A stretch of DNA of 64,000 nucleotides from Candidatus Nitrospira neomarina (GTDB lineage Bacteria; Nitrospirota; Nitrospiria; Nitrospirales; UBA8639): NCBI RefSeq assembly GCF_032051675.1, contig NZ_CP116968.1:2294001-2358000 (forward strand), given 5' to 3'. The translations under genes were made by a program, and so were the position numbers. This document shows, piece after piece, positions 17,407 to 27,451 of this stretch (its first letter is position 1; every line of letters starts with the position of its first letter). The notes under the pieces are model-generated. The model was not told where the DNA came from. It saw only the letters and a list, made by a program, of their open reading frames with translations, and ran no database searches.

Positions 17407-18579
17407 TCATCCTGTAGTCACAGTGTCAGAGTTTCCTTTCCTGTAAACTGGACCCTCTAGCCATGCTCGAATCCCTGCGGTGAAATGATCAACCATATTC
17501 TCTAACGAATACTTTTTGGCACTCTCCTCGCAGCCTCGTTGCATGAGTGTTTGCATTGATTCAGAGGTCAAGTATTCGACGACAGCATTTGCATACGCAT
17601 CTGTCGAATTTGGTGTGATACCACCATTCACTCCATTCACCAGATAAGCAATTTCTGGACTGTGTATGGGTATATCGGTCGTAAACAGTGGCGTGCCGGC
17701 AACAAAACTATCGACGACCGCGAGGCCAACCATTCCTGGCATTAACAAGGCCTTACTCATTAAAAAAAATGGAACACGATCCACCCCATGTTTAGGCCCC
17801 ACGTAATGAAGCCAATGTGTTGTTCTTGCAGCTGTTTCGACGAGATGTTGGTCAGGCCCATCTCCCACAATGATCATCTCAAAATCCGGCAATAAATATT
17901 TTATTTTCAAACATGCTTCAAGTAAAAAAAGTATGCGTTTTTCAGAATAAATTCCTCCACAATACAAACACACATTTTTCCCCTTGAGTCCTAAATTGGT
18001 TTTAAGTCTCGCTATGGCAGCTTGATCCGTTCTCTCCTTTGCTTCGGAAAATTCGAGGACATCAATGGTGTTCTGAACATTGGTGATTCTATCTTTTGAA
18101 AAACCTGCGCCCGCCACGACCTTTGCGCTGATGGAGGTATAGGCAAACCACCAGTCGGCTTGACCTAAAAGGCGGTGCTTAAGACGTTCCCTTGAGCTGT
18201 GTTTGTTCTTGGCCTGGAGATTTTTGCCATGTCCCCAATAGGCAATTTGTGGCCGATTTGTGAACTTTCGACGAAGAAGAAGACAATGATTAACAAGCAA
18301 TCGATTTGCCTGTTCAACAATAATAGAGTCAACACCTAATACGTACTTCAGTACCGGTTGCCAAACAAGCTCTTGCTTCCCGAGTGCCCAATACTGGTTT
18401 TCCACTCGCACCGCCCATGGCTCGTCGATGTGTTGGGTCCGGGGCACCGTACCCATTTTTTCCTGTCCATAAATTAATTTAAGACTGATACCATGGAGAG
18501 CAAGTTTGTGACGCAACTGACAAAATAACTTTATCCTATAATACGGAAGGATCCTCTGAATAATTAATACGGTTTGCAT
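17407..18579 (-). CDS. Glycosyltransferase family 4
   Basis: 390 residues from the ATG at 18579, chosen because the protein then opens with MQTVLIIQRILPYYRIKLF, typical of GT4 N-termini; upstream TTG 18636 or ATG 18627 would add up to 19 residues. The C-terminal half has VCLYCGGIYSEKRILFLLEACLKI, MIIVGDGPDQHLVE and a donor-site segment SKALLMPGMVGLAVVDSFVAGTPLFTTD. In the last motif the first acidic residue of the usual E-x7-E pair is replaced, as in some GT4 subgroups. Part of the leftward transferase block of the exopolysaccharide locus. Confidence 0.87.
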   Translation of the reverse strand: MQTVLIIQRILPYYRIKLFCQLRHKLALHGISLKLIYGQEKMGTVPRTQHIDEPWAVRVENQYWALGKQELVWQPVLKYVLGVDSIIVEQANRLLVNHCLLLRRKFTNRPQIAYWGHGKNLQAKNKHSSRERLKHRLLGQADWWFAYTSISAKVVAGAGFSKDRITNVQNTIDVLEFSEAKERTDQAAIARLKTNLGLKGKNVCLYCGGIYSEKRILFLLEACLKIKYLLPDFEMIIVGDGPDQHLVETAARTTHWLHYVGPKHGVDRVPFFLMSKALLMPGMVGLAVVDSFVAGTPLFTTDIPIHSPEIAYLVNGVNGGITPNSTDAYANAVVEYLTSESMQTLMQRGCEESAKKYSLENMVDHFTAGIRAWLEGPVYRKGNSDTVTTG

Positions 18580-18873
18580 GAGTTCATATTTGAGGGGAAA
18601 AAAGTGATAAGTAATTGAAAAATCCATCAAAGGCAATACGTTCCCAGGCAGGAAAACTTTCGCAGACTACCTTGTCGAAACAATTCGTCAGTCTACCAAA
18701 ATATCGGGATACCTACCAAAAGTTTTTGTATCCAAAAACTTCGAATTATTGAACGAAAATATCAAATTCCCTAAGGTAAGTTTTTCAGAAATTAAATTTC
18801 ACTGCTACCATCAATGCTGTCTGTTCCAACAACTTAATTAGGATGTAGTTTCAACAAGGGTTACCAGCCAAGG

Positions 18874-20157
18874 TTATCCAACTACATATTCCTGTTGTTC
18901 GGCGGTGAGGATTGCCACTTGTCTCTCAAGTAAGATGACGAATAAAAAAATATGTGTGCCGGACCCCACAAGCGATCCTTGCTTAAAAGACAACAAAAAG
19001 GCAAAAACAAAACTGGCGACAAGCGTGGCCCAAATGCCCCGTTGAATAGGATCGTGCTTTACAAGACTATATGCGTTGCGTATTGTCCGAATGGATACCC
19101 ATAAAAGTCCAAGAAAAATTCCCAAACCGAAAATTCCTTCTTCCCCTAATACTTCTATCGGAACCATGTGCGGATAAAAGCCCACAATGTTACCTGCAAA
19201 TGAAGCCGAATTCCCGAGGCCCAAAATAAGCGCTGCAGGATCGCCTGATGATGCCCTCCACCAATGATGGAGTAATTGCGAAGCCATTTGAACCCGTCCC
19301 TCCCAATCCGATTGAAATGTAGATGACGACCAACGGTCCTCAATTGCAGTAAAGGAATTGAGAGCATAGAGAGACAGTGAAGCCAAGCCTATCCCCAGAA
19401 GAGCCCAAACCACATATTGCTTCAGGTTGGATACTGGTCTGCTAAAGGGCAAAAACACAAGCGGAATAGTGACCATCAGGATAAATTGTCCGCGAGTCTC
19501 AGATTTCATTACCAGAATGATACTTGCTACTATCGCGATAAGTTTTATTCCCGTCCATTTCCAACTTTTTTCATGATTGAGCAAGATCGCCGCCAATGTG
19601 ACCAACCCTGCCATTTCAGGGAATGCCAGTGGATCCCAGATCGTTTCGCTGGGATCCCAAAATGTCCCAATGAACCGATTGTCCCAATCCACAAATAAAT
19701 CAACGAGAGTCGCTAATACAGCACCAAGGTATAGAATTGCAGATAAACCATCTTGTAAATCGGTTGGGTGTCGGAATAACAATGGTAACAGGAGCACATT
19801 AAGGACCATATAGGGCCAGCTGTAATTCCACTGCTCCATCCCTTTTTCAAATGCCGGGGACCAGGAGAGGGAGATTGCGGCATAAAGAAACAGGCAGATC
19901 GTTATTATCTGCACCCAAGGGAGCCTTTGAGTCGGCCGAAAGGCAAATGGCTGAGCACGAAATATACCCAGCCCAACCAAGGCAACCATGAACAAGTTGG
20001 TGAATTTTTCATAATGGAAGAAGAAGGGGTGGGCCATCTGTCCCCAGAAATCAAGAACCTTCACGCATATCAGACTGGCCAAAGCAATCGCTGGACGGAG
20101 CCAGGTTCCTACAAGTAGTGCAATGAGGATGCAAACATATATACCGAGGGTAACCAT
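18874..20157 (-). CDS. O-antigen ligase/Wzy-like polymerase membrane protein
   Basis: 427 residues with about ten to twelve hydrophobic segments and a large periplasmic loop in the second half (roughly WSSSTFQSDWEGRVQMASQL to GFYPHM). The sequence MKSETRGQFILMVTIPLVF carries the Arg-Gly pair typical of the O-antigen ligase domain (Wzy_C), and HMVPIEVLGEEGIFGLGIFL matches the downstream conserved region that follows the loop. Such proteins polymerise or ligate undecaprenyl-diphosphate-linked repeat units on the periplasmic face. With a flippase and chain-length protein in the same locus it is the best candidate for the Wzy polymerase. Confidence 0.8.
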   Translation of the reverse strand: MVTLGIYVCILIALLVGTWLRPAIALASLICVKVLDFWGQMAHPFFFHYEKFTNLFMVALVGLGIFRAQPFAFRPTQRLPWVQIITICLFLYAAISLSWSPAFEKGMEQWNYSWPYMVLNVLLLPLLFRHPTDLQDGLSAILYLGAVLATLVDLFVDWDNRFIGTFWDPSETIWDPLAFPEMAGLVTLAAILLNHEKSWKWTGIKLIAIVASIILVMKSETRGQFILMVTIPLVFLPFSRPVSNLKQYVVWALLGIGLASLSLYALNSFTAIEDRWSSSTFQSDWEGRVQMASQLLHHWWRASSGDPAALILGLGNSASFAGNIVGFYPHMVPIEVLGEEGIFGLGIFLGLLWVSIRTIRNAYSLVKHDPIQRGIWATLVASFVFAFLLSFKQGSLVGSGTHIFLFVILLERQVAILTAEQQEYVVG

Positions 20158-20428
20158 ACAGTCAGCTTAGATAATCTCAATTCGAAATAACTGCGGAATA
20201 GACATCGGATCTAATTCACTTGAAGACTGCGTAGATAGAGGATAAGTAAAGTTTGAGGTCATACTTATGAATGGCATTTTTTCAGGAAGGCTGATTTGGT
20301 TTTTACCAATTTTCCTGTATGGAATATCCTTCCCCTTCTGGAGATGGTCACACTCAATACACGATTTTGATTTCAAAATTTTGAGCTTTAATGCCTAAAA
20401 CCTTGGATAGAACTAGATTTCCTTGGGC

Positions 20429-21631
20429 TCACCCCTCAACGGATTCGACCAGGATTCTTGAAAAGTTTTCCAGATTATGTGAGGCGTAGGCTAAACGGCC
20501 GTTTTCCCCGTATTGTTGTGCGATGTTGACATTCCGACTTAGCTCTCCAATGGCAGTGGCAATTGCCGTGGCATTAGAGGCAGTCACAACAATGCCGGAG
20601 CTGAATCGTTCGGTTAAAAACCCGATTAAACCCTCATCACTCGCAATAACCGGTAGTCCCATGACACCCGCTTGCACGAGCACCCCGCTCATGTGGTAAT
20701 GCCCTTGATAGCCAAGCCAAACCACATCAGCAGCTGAGAATACCATATTTTCCTCATCCACACTTAGATATCGGTTCATTTGATGAATCCGACCACTCAT
20801 TTTTAAATTATTGGCCAACGGAGACAAAAGAAATTTCTCTACTTCTTCATCCTGCTTTCCTGCCAACAACAAGCATCCTTCGGAAGGAAAGCTCCGGTCC
20901 TCCATTGCCCGTATTAAAACTTCAATCCCTTTACGTAAGGATAGCGCCCCGTAAACCAGGACGATGAACCCATGTTTCGAAATTCCTAATTCCTGCCTTG
21001 CCTGCTCTCGGCTCATTGAACGTTTTGTTTCCGTACTGTCTGGAATAAAAACCAAACGGGAGCCTTGAAGGAGCGACAGATTTTCAGTGTACTCCTTCAG
21101 TGTCACATCAATCGTAAATAGGGCTTGCAGGAATGAATTCCGAAGGAGTCGAAAAAACAATCGTTCTTTAACCGAATCCAAACTACCAGGGGGAGCTTTG
21201 ACACCACATGCAGAATGATGGAATCCTGCCCTCATTACGAGCCCCGCCCAGGGGGTTTTGGCAAAAGGCGAACCGAGAATCGCAAAGGCGTAAGTGCAAT
21301 AATCCAGGTAAGGCAGCATAACGAAATCAATCTGACAATTTTCTAATCCCCGCTTGTATAAATCCTGAAAAATCCTTCTAAATTTGATCATTTTATGTAT
21401 CATCTTAAAGAAATTTCTGTCGGAGGTGTCGAATCTTTGGAGGTCACAGGTAATGAACGAAATATTTTTGTCCTGTGTCGATAACATCGCTTGAACTGTC
21501 GGATGATGAAGACTCTCCTTGAACGTGCCAACCTGTACTTGATGTCCTTTTTTGATAAGGGCATAAACCATCCATTGAAGATAGATACCGTGATGCCCAC
21601 TCACAAAAGGTTCTATAATCAGAATATTCAC
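20429..21631 (-). CDS. Glycosyltransferase, GT-B fold (family 4-like)
   Basis: 400 residues read from a GTG at 21631, giving MNILIIEPFVSGHHGIYLQW. The second half shows FIVLVYGALSLRKGIEVLIRAM, LLLAGKQDEEVEKFL, VDEENMVFSAADVVWLGYQGHYHMSGVLVQA and GLPVIASDEGLIGFL, the usual GT4 C-terminal layout with a degenerate donor motif. The first half (TLKEYTENLSL) is less conserved. The start lacks a good ribosome site, so the exact N-terminus is uncertain. It is inside the leftward exopolysaccharide block, and a roughly 500-bp spacer precedes it. Confidence 0.8.
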   Translation of the reverse strand: MNILIIEPFVSGHHGIYLQWMVYALIKKGHQVQVGTFKESLHHPTVQAMLSTQDKNISFITCDLQRFDTSDRNFFKMIHKMIKFRRIFQDLYKRGLENCQIDFVMLPYLDYCTYAFAILGSPFAKTPWAGLVMRAGFHHSACGVKAPPGSLDSVKERLFFRLLRNSFLQALFTIDVTLKEYTENLSLLQGSRLVFIPDSTETKRSMSREQARQELGISKHGFIVLVYGALSLRKGIEVLIRAMEDRSFPSEGCLLLAGKQDEEVEKFLLSPLANNLKMSGRIHQMNRYLSVDEENMVFSAADVVWLGYQGHYHMSGVLVQAGVMGLPVIASDEGLIGFLTERFSSGIVVTASNATAIATAIGELSRNVNIAQQYGENGRLAYASHNLENFSRILVESVEG

Positions 21632-22137
21632 AGGCTTTGGACCAATGTGTTATTTACTGACAATTTGCTGGATGGATTTCAAATACAATTTTTGAAATTC
21701 CCTAATCCCAATGGGCTTTTCGCAATCAGAAATCTCAAATGCGTTTCATTGAATGCTGTCAGGTGAAGTTATCAATCATCATCTGGAAATTTATCGACAC
21801 CCATCAGGAAATTGTAAATCGAATTCTGGATACAATTGAGAATTTATAATATTTAACTTATGAAAGCAGCTCATGCTGCAAAAACTACTTTTCAAACTTG
21901 TTTTGAAGGGAAAATAGATGAAATTGTTGGACCAATGCTTTCAGTCACCGCTAAAAGTCTCTAATGCAAGCAGCATGGCATTCAGCGAATCCACCATTTA
22001 AATTTCTTTGAAGGTCATCTCTTAGCAAACTATGGGGAAATGGAGTCATAAAAATTAAGTTTTATACGCTTGATAGGTTCCCCTGTAACGGAAAAGAAAA
22101 TGCAATGACCTTTATTTCGCAAAATTAATTATCGTTG
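21632..22137. other. A+T-rich spacer inside the EPS locus
   Basis: About 500 bp between a glycosyltransferase and the pyruvyl transferase gene. No gene, hairpin or recognisable remnant was found; it may hold a promoter for the leftward genes. Confidence 0.4.
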
Positions 22138-23316
22138 TCAGCTATTCTCTTTAAGGTAATGCTGAAAGCAGGAAGCAACGTCCTGCCACATTTGTTCATT
22201 GGGTAAGACCATTTCCTTTTTGAAGTTTTGCAAAGTCTGCCTGATAGTCGCATTGTGAGTCTCGTTCAAACATTCTGCAATAAGATCGAGGAGTTCTTCG
22301 CTTGTTTGATCGGGATCGAAGTTTAAATTGGGAATGCCGAAATCCAATAAAAGATGGGAGTATTTGTGGGCCCAACCAATTGCAATAGCAGGCACACCAG
22401 ACGATAGCGCTGCAACCAACGCATGAAATCTTGATCCGACAACTAAATCGGCGTTTGAAATAATTCCTTTTGCGCGTTTTGGAGTCACATTGGTGACAAC
22501 TTCAACACGCGGTGAATCGAGTCTGTCGGCGAGTTGATGCGCAATAGCAAGATCGCCACCACCTGGCGCATGGCTTAGAAGGACAATGTCACGATTTAGT
22601 GCAAGCGCTCTTTGCCCAGCTTGAGTCAATAATTGAAGGTAACGTGAACCCCACTTTTTGGCTCCCTTATCGAACATTCGTTCATTTGGAATAATGCAAG
22701 CGAAGGGGGGTCGGGCTTCAACGAATTCTCCAGACGAGAAAATGGTAATGTCTGGTGCGAGCTTTACCTTTGCTTGGTCCTCAAGGATTTCATTAATCGC
22801 CAAAAGGGAACTTCTATCTCGAACATAAATGCGATCGATGTACGGCAAAAAATTCAAGGTTTCTCGCTTGACTTTCTCATTTTCAAATGGTCCCATCATT
22901 TGGGGAAGCATGATTACTGGTTTGCCGCGATCATGTAAAAAGCGAAATCGACGCCCACAAACTCTAGAAATATCCGGTCCCCAATGATCCCCAAATGCAT
23001 AGCCGGAGATGTCAATCATGGCATCGACTTTGTGGCGAGGAACGATTCCAAGAATGCGCTGCAATTCGTCCGGTATCAATCGTTCGAAGAACGGTGCGGT
23101 AAGGTATTTGATGGGATTTCGCCGCCAAGTTTGTGGCAAGACGGTTTTTAAATTATAGGTTGCGGCTATTTCGTAAGTCGTACCGGGGCTCGGTAGTGCG
23201 CAGAATTCAATCGGGCCAAGATGAGATAGGCGACTCGACAGTTCTGAAATAACTGTTTCCAGCATGAGCCAAGCACCGTAATTATGGAAACCAGCGCCGT
23301 GAATTTGAATGATCAT
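22138..23316 (-). CDS. Polysaccharide pyruvyl transferase family protein
   Basis: 392 residues. Family features: MIIQIHGAGFHNYGAWLML at the start (the conserved G..N.GD/A segment), AMIDISGYAFGDHWG, PVIMLPQMMGPFEN, IYVRDRSSLLAINE, LAPDITIF, and the C-terminal ADLVVGSRFHALVAALSSGVPAIAIGW, which is the most diagnostic block of the PS_pyruv_trans family. Members transfer pyruvate from phosphoenolpyruvate to form ketals on exopolysaccharide sugars, though some homologues have other roles. The ATG at 23316 overlaps the upstream nitroreductase stop codon by an ATGA, indicating translational coupling. Confidence 0.88.
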   Translation of the reverse strand: MIIQIHGAGFHNYGAWLMLETVISELSSRLSHLGPIEFCALPSPGTTYEIAATYNLKTVLPQTWRRNPIKYLTAPFFERLIPDELQRILGIVPRHKVDAMIDISGYAFGDHWGPDISRVCGRRFRFLHDRGKPVIMLPQMMGPFENEKVKRETLNFLPYIDRIYVRDRSSLLAINEILEDQAKVKLAPDITIFSSGEFVEARPPFACIIPNERMFDKGAKKWGSRYLQLLTQAGQRALALNRDIVLLSHAPGGGDLAIAHQLADRLDSPRVEVVTNVTPKRAKGIISNADLVVGSRFHALVAALSSGVPAIAIGWAHKYSHLLLDFGIPNLNFDPDQTSEELLDLIAECLNETHNATIRQTLQNFKKEMVLPNEQMWQDVASCFQHYLKENS

Positions 23317-24398
23317 TGGGCGTAGATTCGGATTTCGTCAAGAGCCTTTTTTTGAGAGTAGGGAACTTGTCCTTTAGGGTCCGCGTAGCCGAAAGAAATT
23401 GAAAGTATTGGGCGTTCGTGCTTCGCAAGGCCAAGACGTTTTTCCATCAACTTTTCTCTTGCCTCAATATCTGGCCAATTAATGCAACATGAGCTTACAC
23501 CTTGTACCTCTAATGCGAACTGAAATGCCATGGCCGCAAGTGCAGAATCGATGTAAATCACATGTCTGTCGCGGTCGTCCGAAAAAGCATCCAATTGGCC
23601 AACAATAACGGCAATGGCAGGGAAATTTTGGCTGAATCCAATCGTACCCATTGGTATGCTGCCAACGTCGGAAGCTGACAGCTGGTTATCAAAAATTATA
23701 AAGCGGAATGGTTGTCGATTGCAGGCGCTTGGTGAGAGCATTGCAACCTCCATAGCCTGATCAATAATGGCACGAGACACAGGTTTTTGTAGATACCAGC
23801 GGCAACTTCGTCGATATTGTGCGAGCTTATGTAATTGATTAATAGAAATATCGGGAATGTCCTCACTCTTTCTGGTGTAGGGGCAAAAAGGAGAAGAATC
23901 GTCCCTGTCGGTGCTTTTAAGCAGGTTTATTGTTCTGAATTTTTTTTTGCAAGTAACTATGGTTGGATGCTCCCTAGTTATTGAGAAATAATGATCGAGA
24001 ACGTCGTGAGCCCATTTGAGCAACAGTTCATTTTCTTTCTTGATTTTTTGTCGTTGACGATTGGAAAGTGCATCGAAAATAACAACCGTTTCAGCAATAT
24101 AATCTAAAGCAAAATCGTCCCGCCTAGGCCTCATAATCAGACCTTTTTCTAAGCGATGTATGTTTCGTCTTAATTTGAATTCAGCACCATGACTTTGGCT
24201 TCGTTCAACTTCATCCATATGTTTGTACCTGCCCGCAAAGATTGCGCCATGATCGCGACGGAATCGTCCGCTTAGAAAACACCAAAGATCGGCAAATATA
24301 GGTACTCGTGAACAAAAACCAATCAGTTCTCTGTAGAAGACTGATTGCTCATAACGATTGAGCAAATAGCGGAAGATGCGTTTGAAAAAGTAAATCAC
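23313..24398 (-). CDS. Nitroreductase-family protein of a polysaccharide cluster
   Basis: 361 residues from the GTG at 24398, 10 bases after the flippase stop; the open frame extends upstream to 24542 inside the flippase gene, but that part is unlikely to be translated. The C-terminal 200 residues are nitroreductase-like: RRSCRWYLQKPVSRAIIDQA, MLSPSACNRQPFRFIIFD, IAVIVGQLDAF and SALAAMAFQFALEVQGVSSC, with the Arg-Ser-x-Arg FMN phosphate-binding signature. The N-terminal region carries LRRNIHRLEKGLIMRPRRDDF, which I associate with nitroreductase homologues of capsule loci. Oxidoreductase activity on a sugar, cofactor or lipid is possible; the substrate is unknown. Coupled to the pyruvyl transferase by ATGA. 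Confidence 0.8.
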   Translation of the reverse strand: MIYFFKRIFRYLLNRYEQSVFYRELIGFCSRVPIFADLWCFLSGRFRRDHGAIFAGRYKHMDEVERSQSHGAEFKLRRNIHRLEKGLIMRPRRDDFALDYIAETVVIFDALSNRQRQKIKKENELLLKWAHDVLDHYFSITREHPTIVTCKKKFRTINLLKSTDRDDSSPFCPYTRKSEDIPDISINQLHKLAQYRRSCRWYLQKPVSRAIIDQAMEVAMLSPSACNRQPFRFIIFDNQLSASDVGSIPMGTIGFSQNFPAIAVIVGQLDAFSDDRDRHVIYIDSALAAMAFQFALEVQGVSSCCINWPDIEAREKLMEKRLGLAKHERPILSISFGYADPKGQVPYSQKKALDEIRIYAQ

Positions 24399-24408
24399 TT
24401 TTGTTGCG

Positions 24409-25896
24409 CTAATTTTTCCCGAGAACGAAAGCGAAGCGTTTTGGCATGACGCTTTGCACAAAGTCCCGCAAACCAAGTCTAAAATAATTGTCCAGCCAGA
24501 GGGATCCCAAAGAAAAAGTAGACAGCAAAACACACCCACCAATCATTAGACGCAGAGCATATAGGTGGGGGGTAATTACTGACATCGAAATCCACGCAGC
24601 AACTCCCGAAAGTGTGGCAATACAAATTGGAATGATTAGGCATTTAAAAATTTCACGGCCGGAAATGTTGACGACATGAATAATCAAGAAATACCGAAGT
24701 GCTTGAGCGGAAAGGCCGATCAACGCTAATGAAAGAACAGTCCCCATGATTCCGTAACGAATGGATATTGGAATTAGTCCAACTAGGAACAAGATCAACA
24801 TAAAAAACTGAAAGACGGTTGCAATTGCCGGCCTGCCGATCCCAAGAAATAGTACACTATTTGACGCTCCTAAACCTCGACAGGCTCCCCATATGGCTAA
24901 AGGAGGTAACAGAGTTGCCATCATTTTGTACTCCGGTCCAAAGAATAATGCCGTGAAATCCTCGGCAAGAATTGCAAATCCTACAATCGAAAGTGAAGCA
25001 AGAAAACTTGAGGAGGCCAGAATTCGAAGAAATGCCGAAGAAAGTCTTGTATGTTGGTGTTGCAGCTGGCTGTAGGCAGGAAGCGCTGTTCCTCCAATTA
25101 CGGCCATAACCTCCATAATTGGGCCACAAGCCAATGCATAAGCAATCTGATAAACAGCTAGATCTTCAAGTGTAAGTAATTTACCGATAACTATATCGCC
25201 TCCTCTCACTAGGGTAAAGCTTAAGATTGCTGAAATGAAAACCCATACACCAAAGGAGAATAGCTCGTAAGACTTGGACATTGAGAACGAAAAATTACCC
25301 CAACGTTTTTCTAAAACAAAACTGGCTATTGCCGTAAATATTGCAGCACCTACCCGACCCCAAACTAAAGCAATAGCAGAAGGTGTTTGAAGCGCAACTA
25401 GCAAAGATAGAATTAAATCAACGAACGCACTACCCACTTGGATTCCGACTACCTTACTAAACCGAAGCTCTCTATGAAGCAACACCAAACCAATGTTTTG
25501 AATGCCAAAGCAAACTGGTACGAGTGCCAGAATGTAAAGTAGACTGGCAACACCAGCTTTATCAAAGAATACTTCAAAATTATCAGCGAGAAGTAGAGTT
25601 GCAATGCTGAGGATAATTCCACGCACCACCTGAGTTACCCATGCAGTTCCTAGGTATTCTTGAACATTCCCTTTTCGTTGAATTAATGCGGTCTGCATGC
25701 CAGTTTGTGAGAGCGTCTCTAGCAACTGCATTACAACGGCAGCCAAGCCAAATAGACCAATCTGGTCTTGTGGTAAGATAGCAGCGAGAAGAATTAGTCT
25801 TACGGTTGTGAGCAGCCGAGCGAAAACCTTGGCACCAGCCAACCAGAGAGCACCCATTGCGACCTGCTTGCCGAAATTCTTTCCTATTTCATCCAT
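24409..25896 (-). CDS. Wzx-type polysaccharide flippase
   Basis: 495 residues, strongly hydrophobic with about twelve to fourteen membrane segments. The opening KQVAMGALWLAGAKVFARLL and LLAAILPQDQIGLFGLAAVVMQLLETLSQTG matches the N-terminus of the polysaccharide synthase/MOP flippase family, including the conserved MQTALIQRKG. These proteins move undecaprenyl-diphosphate-linked repeat units from the cytosolic to the periplasmic leaflet. It lies directly upstream of the nitroreductase-like gene in the leftward operon. Base composition is visibly A+T-richer than the flanking regions of the window. Confidence 0.88.
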   Translation of the reverse strand: MDEIGKNFGKQVAMGALWLAGAKVFARLLTTVRLILLAAILPQDQIGLFGLAAVVMQLLETLSQTGMQTALIQRKGNVQEYLGTAWVTQVVRGIILSIATLLLADNFEVFFDKAGVASLLYILALVPVCFGIQNIGLVLLHRELRFSKVVGIQVGSAFVDLILSLLVALQTPSAIALVWGRVGAAIFTAIASFVLEKRWGNFSFSMSKSYELFSFGVWVFISAILSFTLVRGGDIVIGKLLTLEDLAVYQIAYALACGPIMEVMAVIGGTALPAYSQLQHQHTRLSSAFLRILASSSFLASLSIVGFAILAEDFTALFFGPEYKMMATLLPPLAIWGACRGLGASNSVLFLGIGRPAIATVFQFFMLILFLVGLIPISIRYGIMGTVLSLALIGLSAQALRYFLIIHVVNISGREIFKCLIIPICIATLSGVAAWISMSVITPHLYALRLMIGGCVLLSTFSLGSLWLDNYFRLGLRDFVQSVMPKRFAFVLGKN

Positions 25897-26232
25897 ATTT
25901 TGTAAAAATGAGACGCTGCGATTTCTTGAAATAGGGGTCTAGTGCCCCCCAACAACGTAGCGGTACCCAGCGCTGCTTCCTTTAATCTACCGTTTCGATT
26001 AGACTATTCGCATGTTCAGACGAGTTGCTTTTCAGGTAGGGTGTTCGTAAACACAACTCTCATTAATTAGTTTTTGAGCTGAATTGGTTGAGAAACTTGT
26101 CCTATTGTCGTACATTTTGCCTGACATAATCGACAAGATTCCGCGACACAAGCACTCCGGAAGGTCGGTTCCAAGTACTTTAGGAATATTAGGTGAATGC
26201 ATTTTCAACCGGTTCATTGGTGTCCACTAATT
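25897..26232. other. Intergenic region upstream of the flippase
   Basis: About 340 bp. A 61-codon minus-strand frame lies inside but has no family resemblance or ribosome site. No hairpin or repeat was recognised. Confidence 0.4.
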
Positions 26233-27432
26233 CTAATAAACTGTCACACAGAGATATTTGAAAATTTTAGAAAGGTCTAGCCTAAGTTTCAGTGCCTGCC
26301 ATATCCTAACCCCACAATATTTGATCCATGTTTGCACCGGTAAAGAAATTCTGTAGAAAAAAACAAAATTCCGAAATTCATCTCTAGCGGTCTGTGGTAA
26401 TTCAGAAACATCCTCTTTCCTACAAAGCCCGATATCTTCCCCCTTTATACCCATAATTACATTCATCTCCGCTGGTCTTAATTCAAGGGCAAAGCCTTGC
26501 ACCCGCTTCTTTGCTGCCTTGGATGTTAGAATGTAACTTTTTGCAACTCTTTTTAAATTTTTTGTTCCATATATATCTACTTCAAAATCGTAGCACTGCA
26601 GCTCCTTACATAATCTAGAAAGTCGATCACTTGATAGTTCACAGTAGGTATCATACACAGCAATGGAGTCATCAATGTCCCCAAATTCAAATTTCCTCCT
26701 ATTTAACTCTAAGGGAACTTGGAATGATGAGTTTTTCAACATATTCGTGCCGCTTTCACCAAAGTTTGTGGTCAGTGAAATGTATGGATAGACGAAGTAT
26801 TTGTCCTGAGCAATCATGTATGAATTGAAATATTTCTTCCACGAGGATTCTGGCCACGCGGCTATTTTTTCTGGGAGGTTTCGTAAACCATCTCCATTTT
26901 TATTTTTCGCATACCACTCCATAAACCGGCTCCATTGCTTATCCGTCCAGGCCTGCCCAGAGGATGCAGGGTGCTGCATAAAATACACATCCCATTTATC
27001 CTTAATTGGGTTAAATGGGAATCGATCTGCACTCGTTTGAATAAAACCATGGGCATATAAAGAGATACCTGAAATACGGCTATCATTTTGATAAAAATTA
27101 ATGGCTTGAACTCCATATTGGTAGAAGCAAGGTGAAATATATAAATCATCCTCAAGCAATATAATCGATCCATATTCATCAGTCAGTTGCCCACATGCAA
27201 GTATATGTTTATGGAGGCCGAGATTTTCATCCCTCAGGATGACCCTCTTCTTGCCATACTTCCAAATAAAAGAAGTAGCAATTTCAGCTACCGAAGAGGG
27301 CCCTCCATAGTCCACACTCAAAACAAGATCGACTGCTTCTGCCTGTAAATCTGCATTTAATGATTCAAGTAGCCTTTGCAATGCATTGGGACGATTAAAG
27401 GCCACGACGACTACAGCCGGTTTATAGTTCAT
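26233..27432 (-). CDS. GT2-like (GT-A fold) glycosyltransferase
   Basis: 399 residues. The N-terminal domain opens with PAVVVVAFNRPNALQRLLESLNA, has LVLSVDYGGPSS, LRDENLGLHKHILAC and the metal-binding acidic motif IILLEDDLYISPCFYQY (an EDD version of DxD). GSGQAWTDKQW-like downstream sequence (SSGQAWTDKQW) probably holds the acceptor or catalytic residues. The C-terminal 130 residues are less conserved. It is expected to be cytosolic and to act on the lipid-linked repeat unit. Similar proteins are annotated as glycosyltransferase or hypothetical protein in polysaccharide clusters. Confidence 0.8.
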   Translation of the reverse strand: MNYKPAVVVVAFNRPNALQRLLESLNADLQAEAVDLVLSVDYGGPSSVAEIATSFIWKYGKKRVILRDENLGLHKHILACGQLTDEYGSIILLEDDLYISPCFYQYGVQAINFYQNDSRISGISLYAHGFIQTSADRFPFNPIKDKWDVYFMQHPASSGQAWTDKQWSRFMEWYAKNKNGDGLRNLPEKIAAWPESSWKKYFNSYMIAQDKYFVYPYISLTTNFGESGTNMLKNSSFQVPLELNRRKFEFGDIDDSIAVYDTYCELSSDRLSRLCKELQCYDFEVDIYGTKNLKRVAKSYILTSKAAKKRVQGFALELRPAEMNVIMGIKGEDIGLCRKEDVSELPQTARDEFRNFVFFYRISLPVQTWIKYCGVRIWQALKLRLDLSKIFKYLCVTVY

Positions 27433-27451
27433 AAAACTCGTTTCAAATCAA

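Noticed and set aside
20167-20376. 69-codon minus-strand frame beside the Wzy-like gene
   Set aside because: No family resemblance, no ribosome site, and composition like the surrounding spacer.
26032-26217. 61-codon minus-strand frame upstream of the flippase
   Set aside because: No recognisable motif and no ribosome site.
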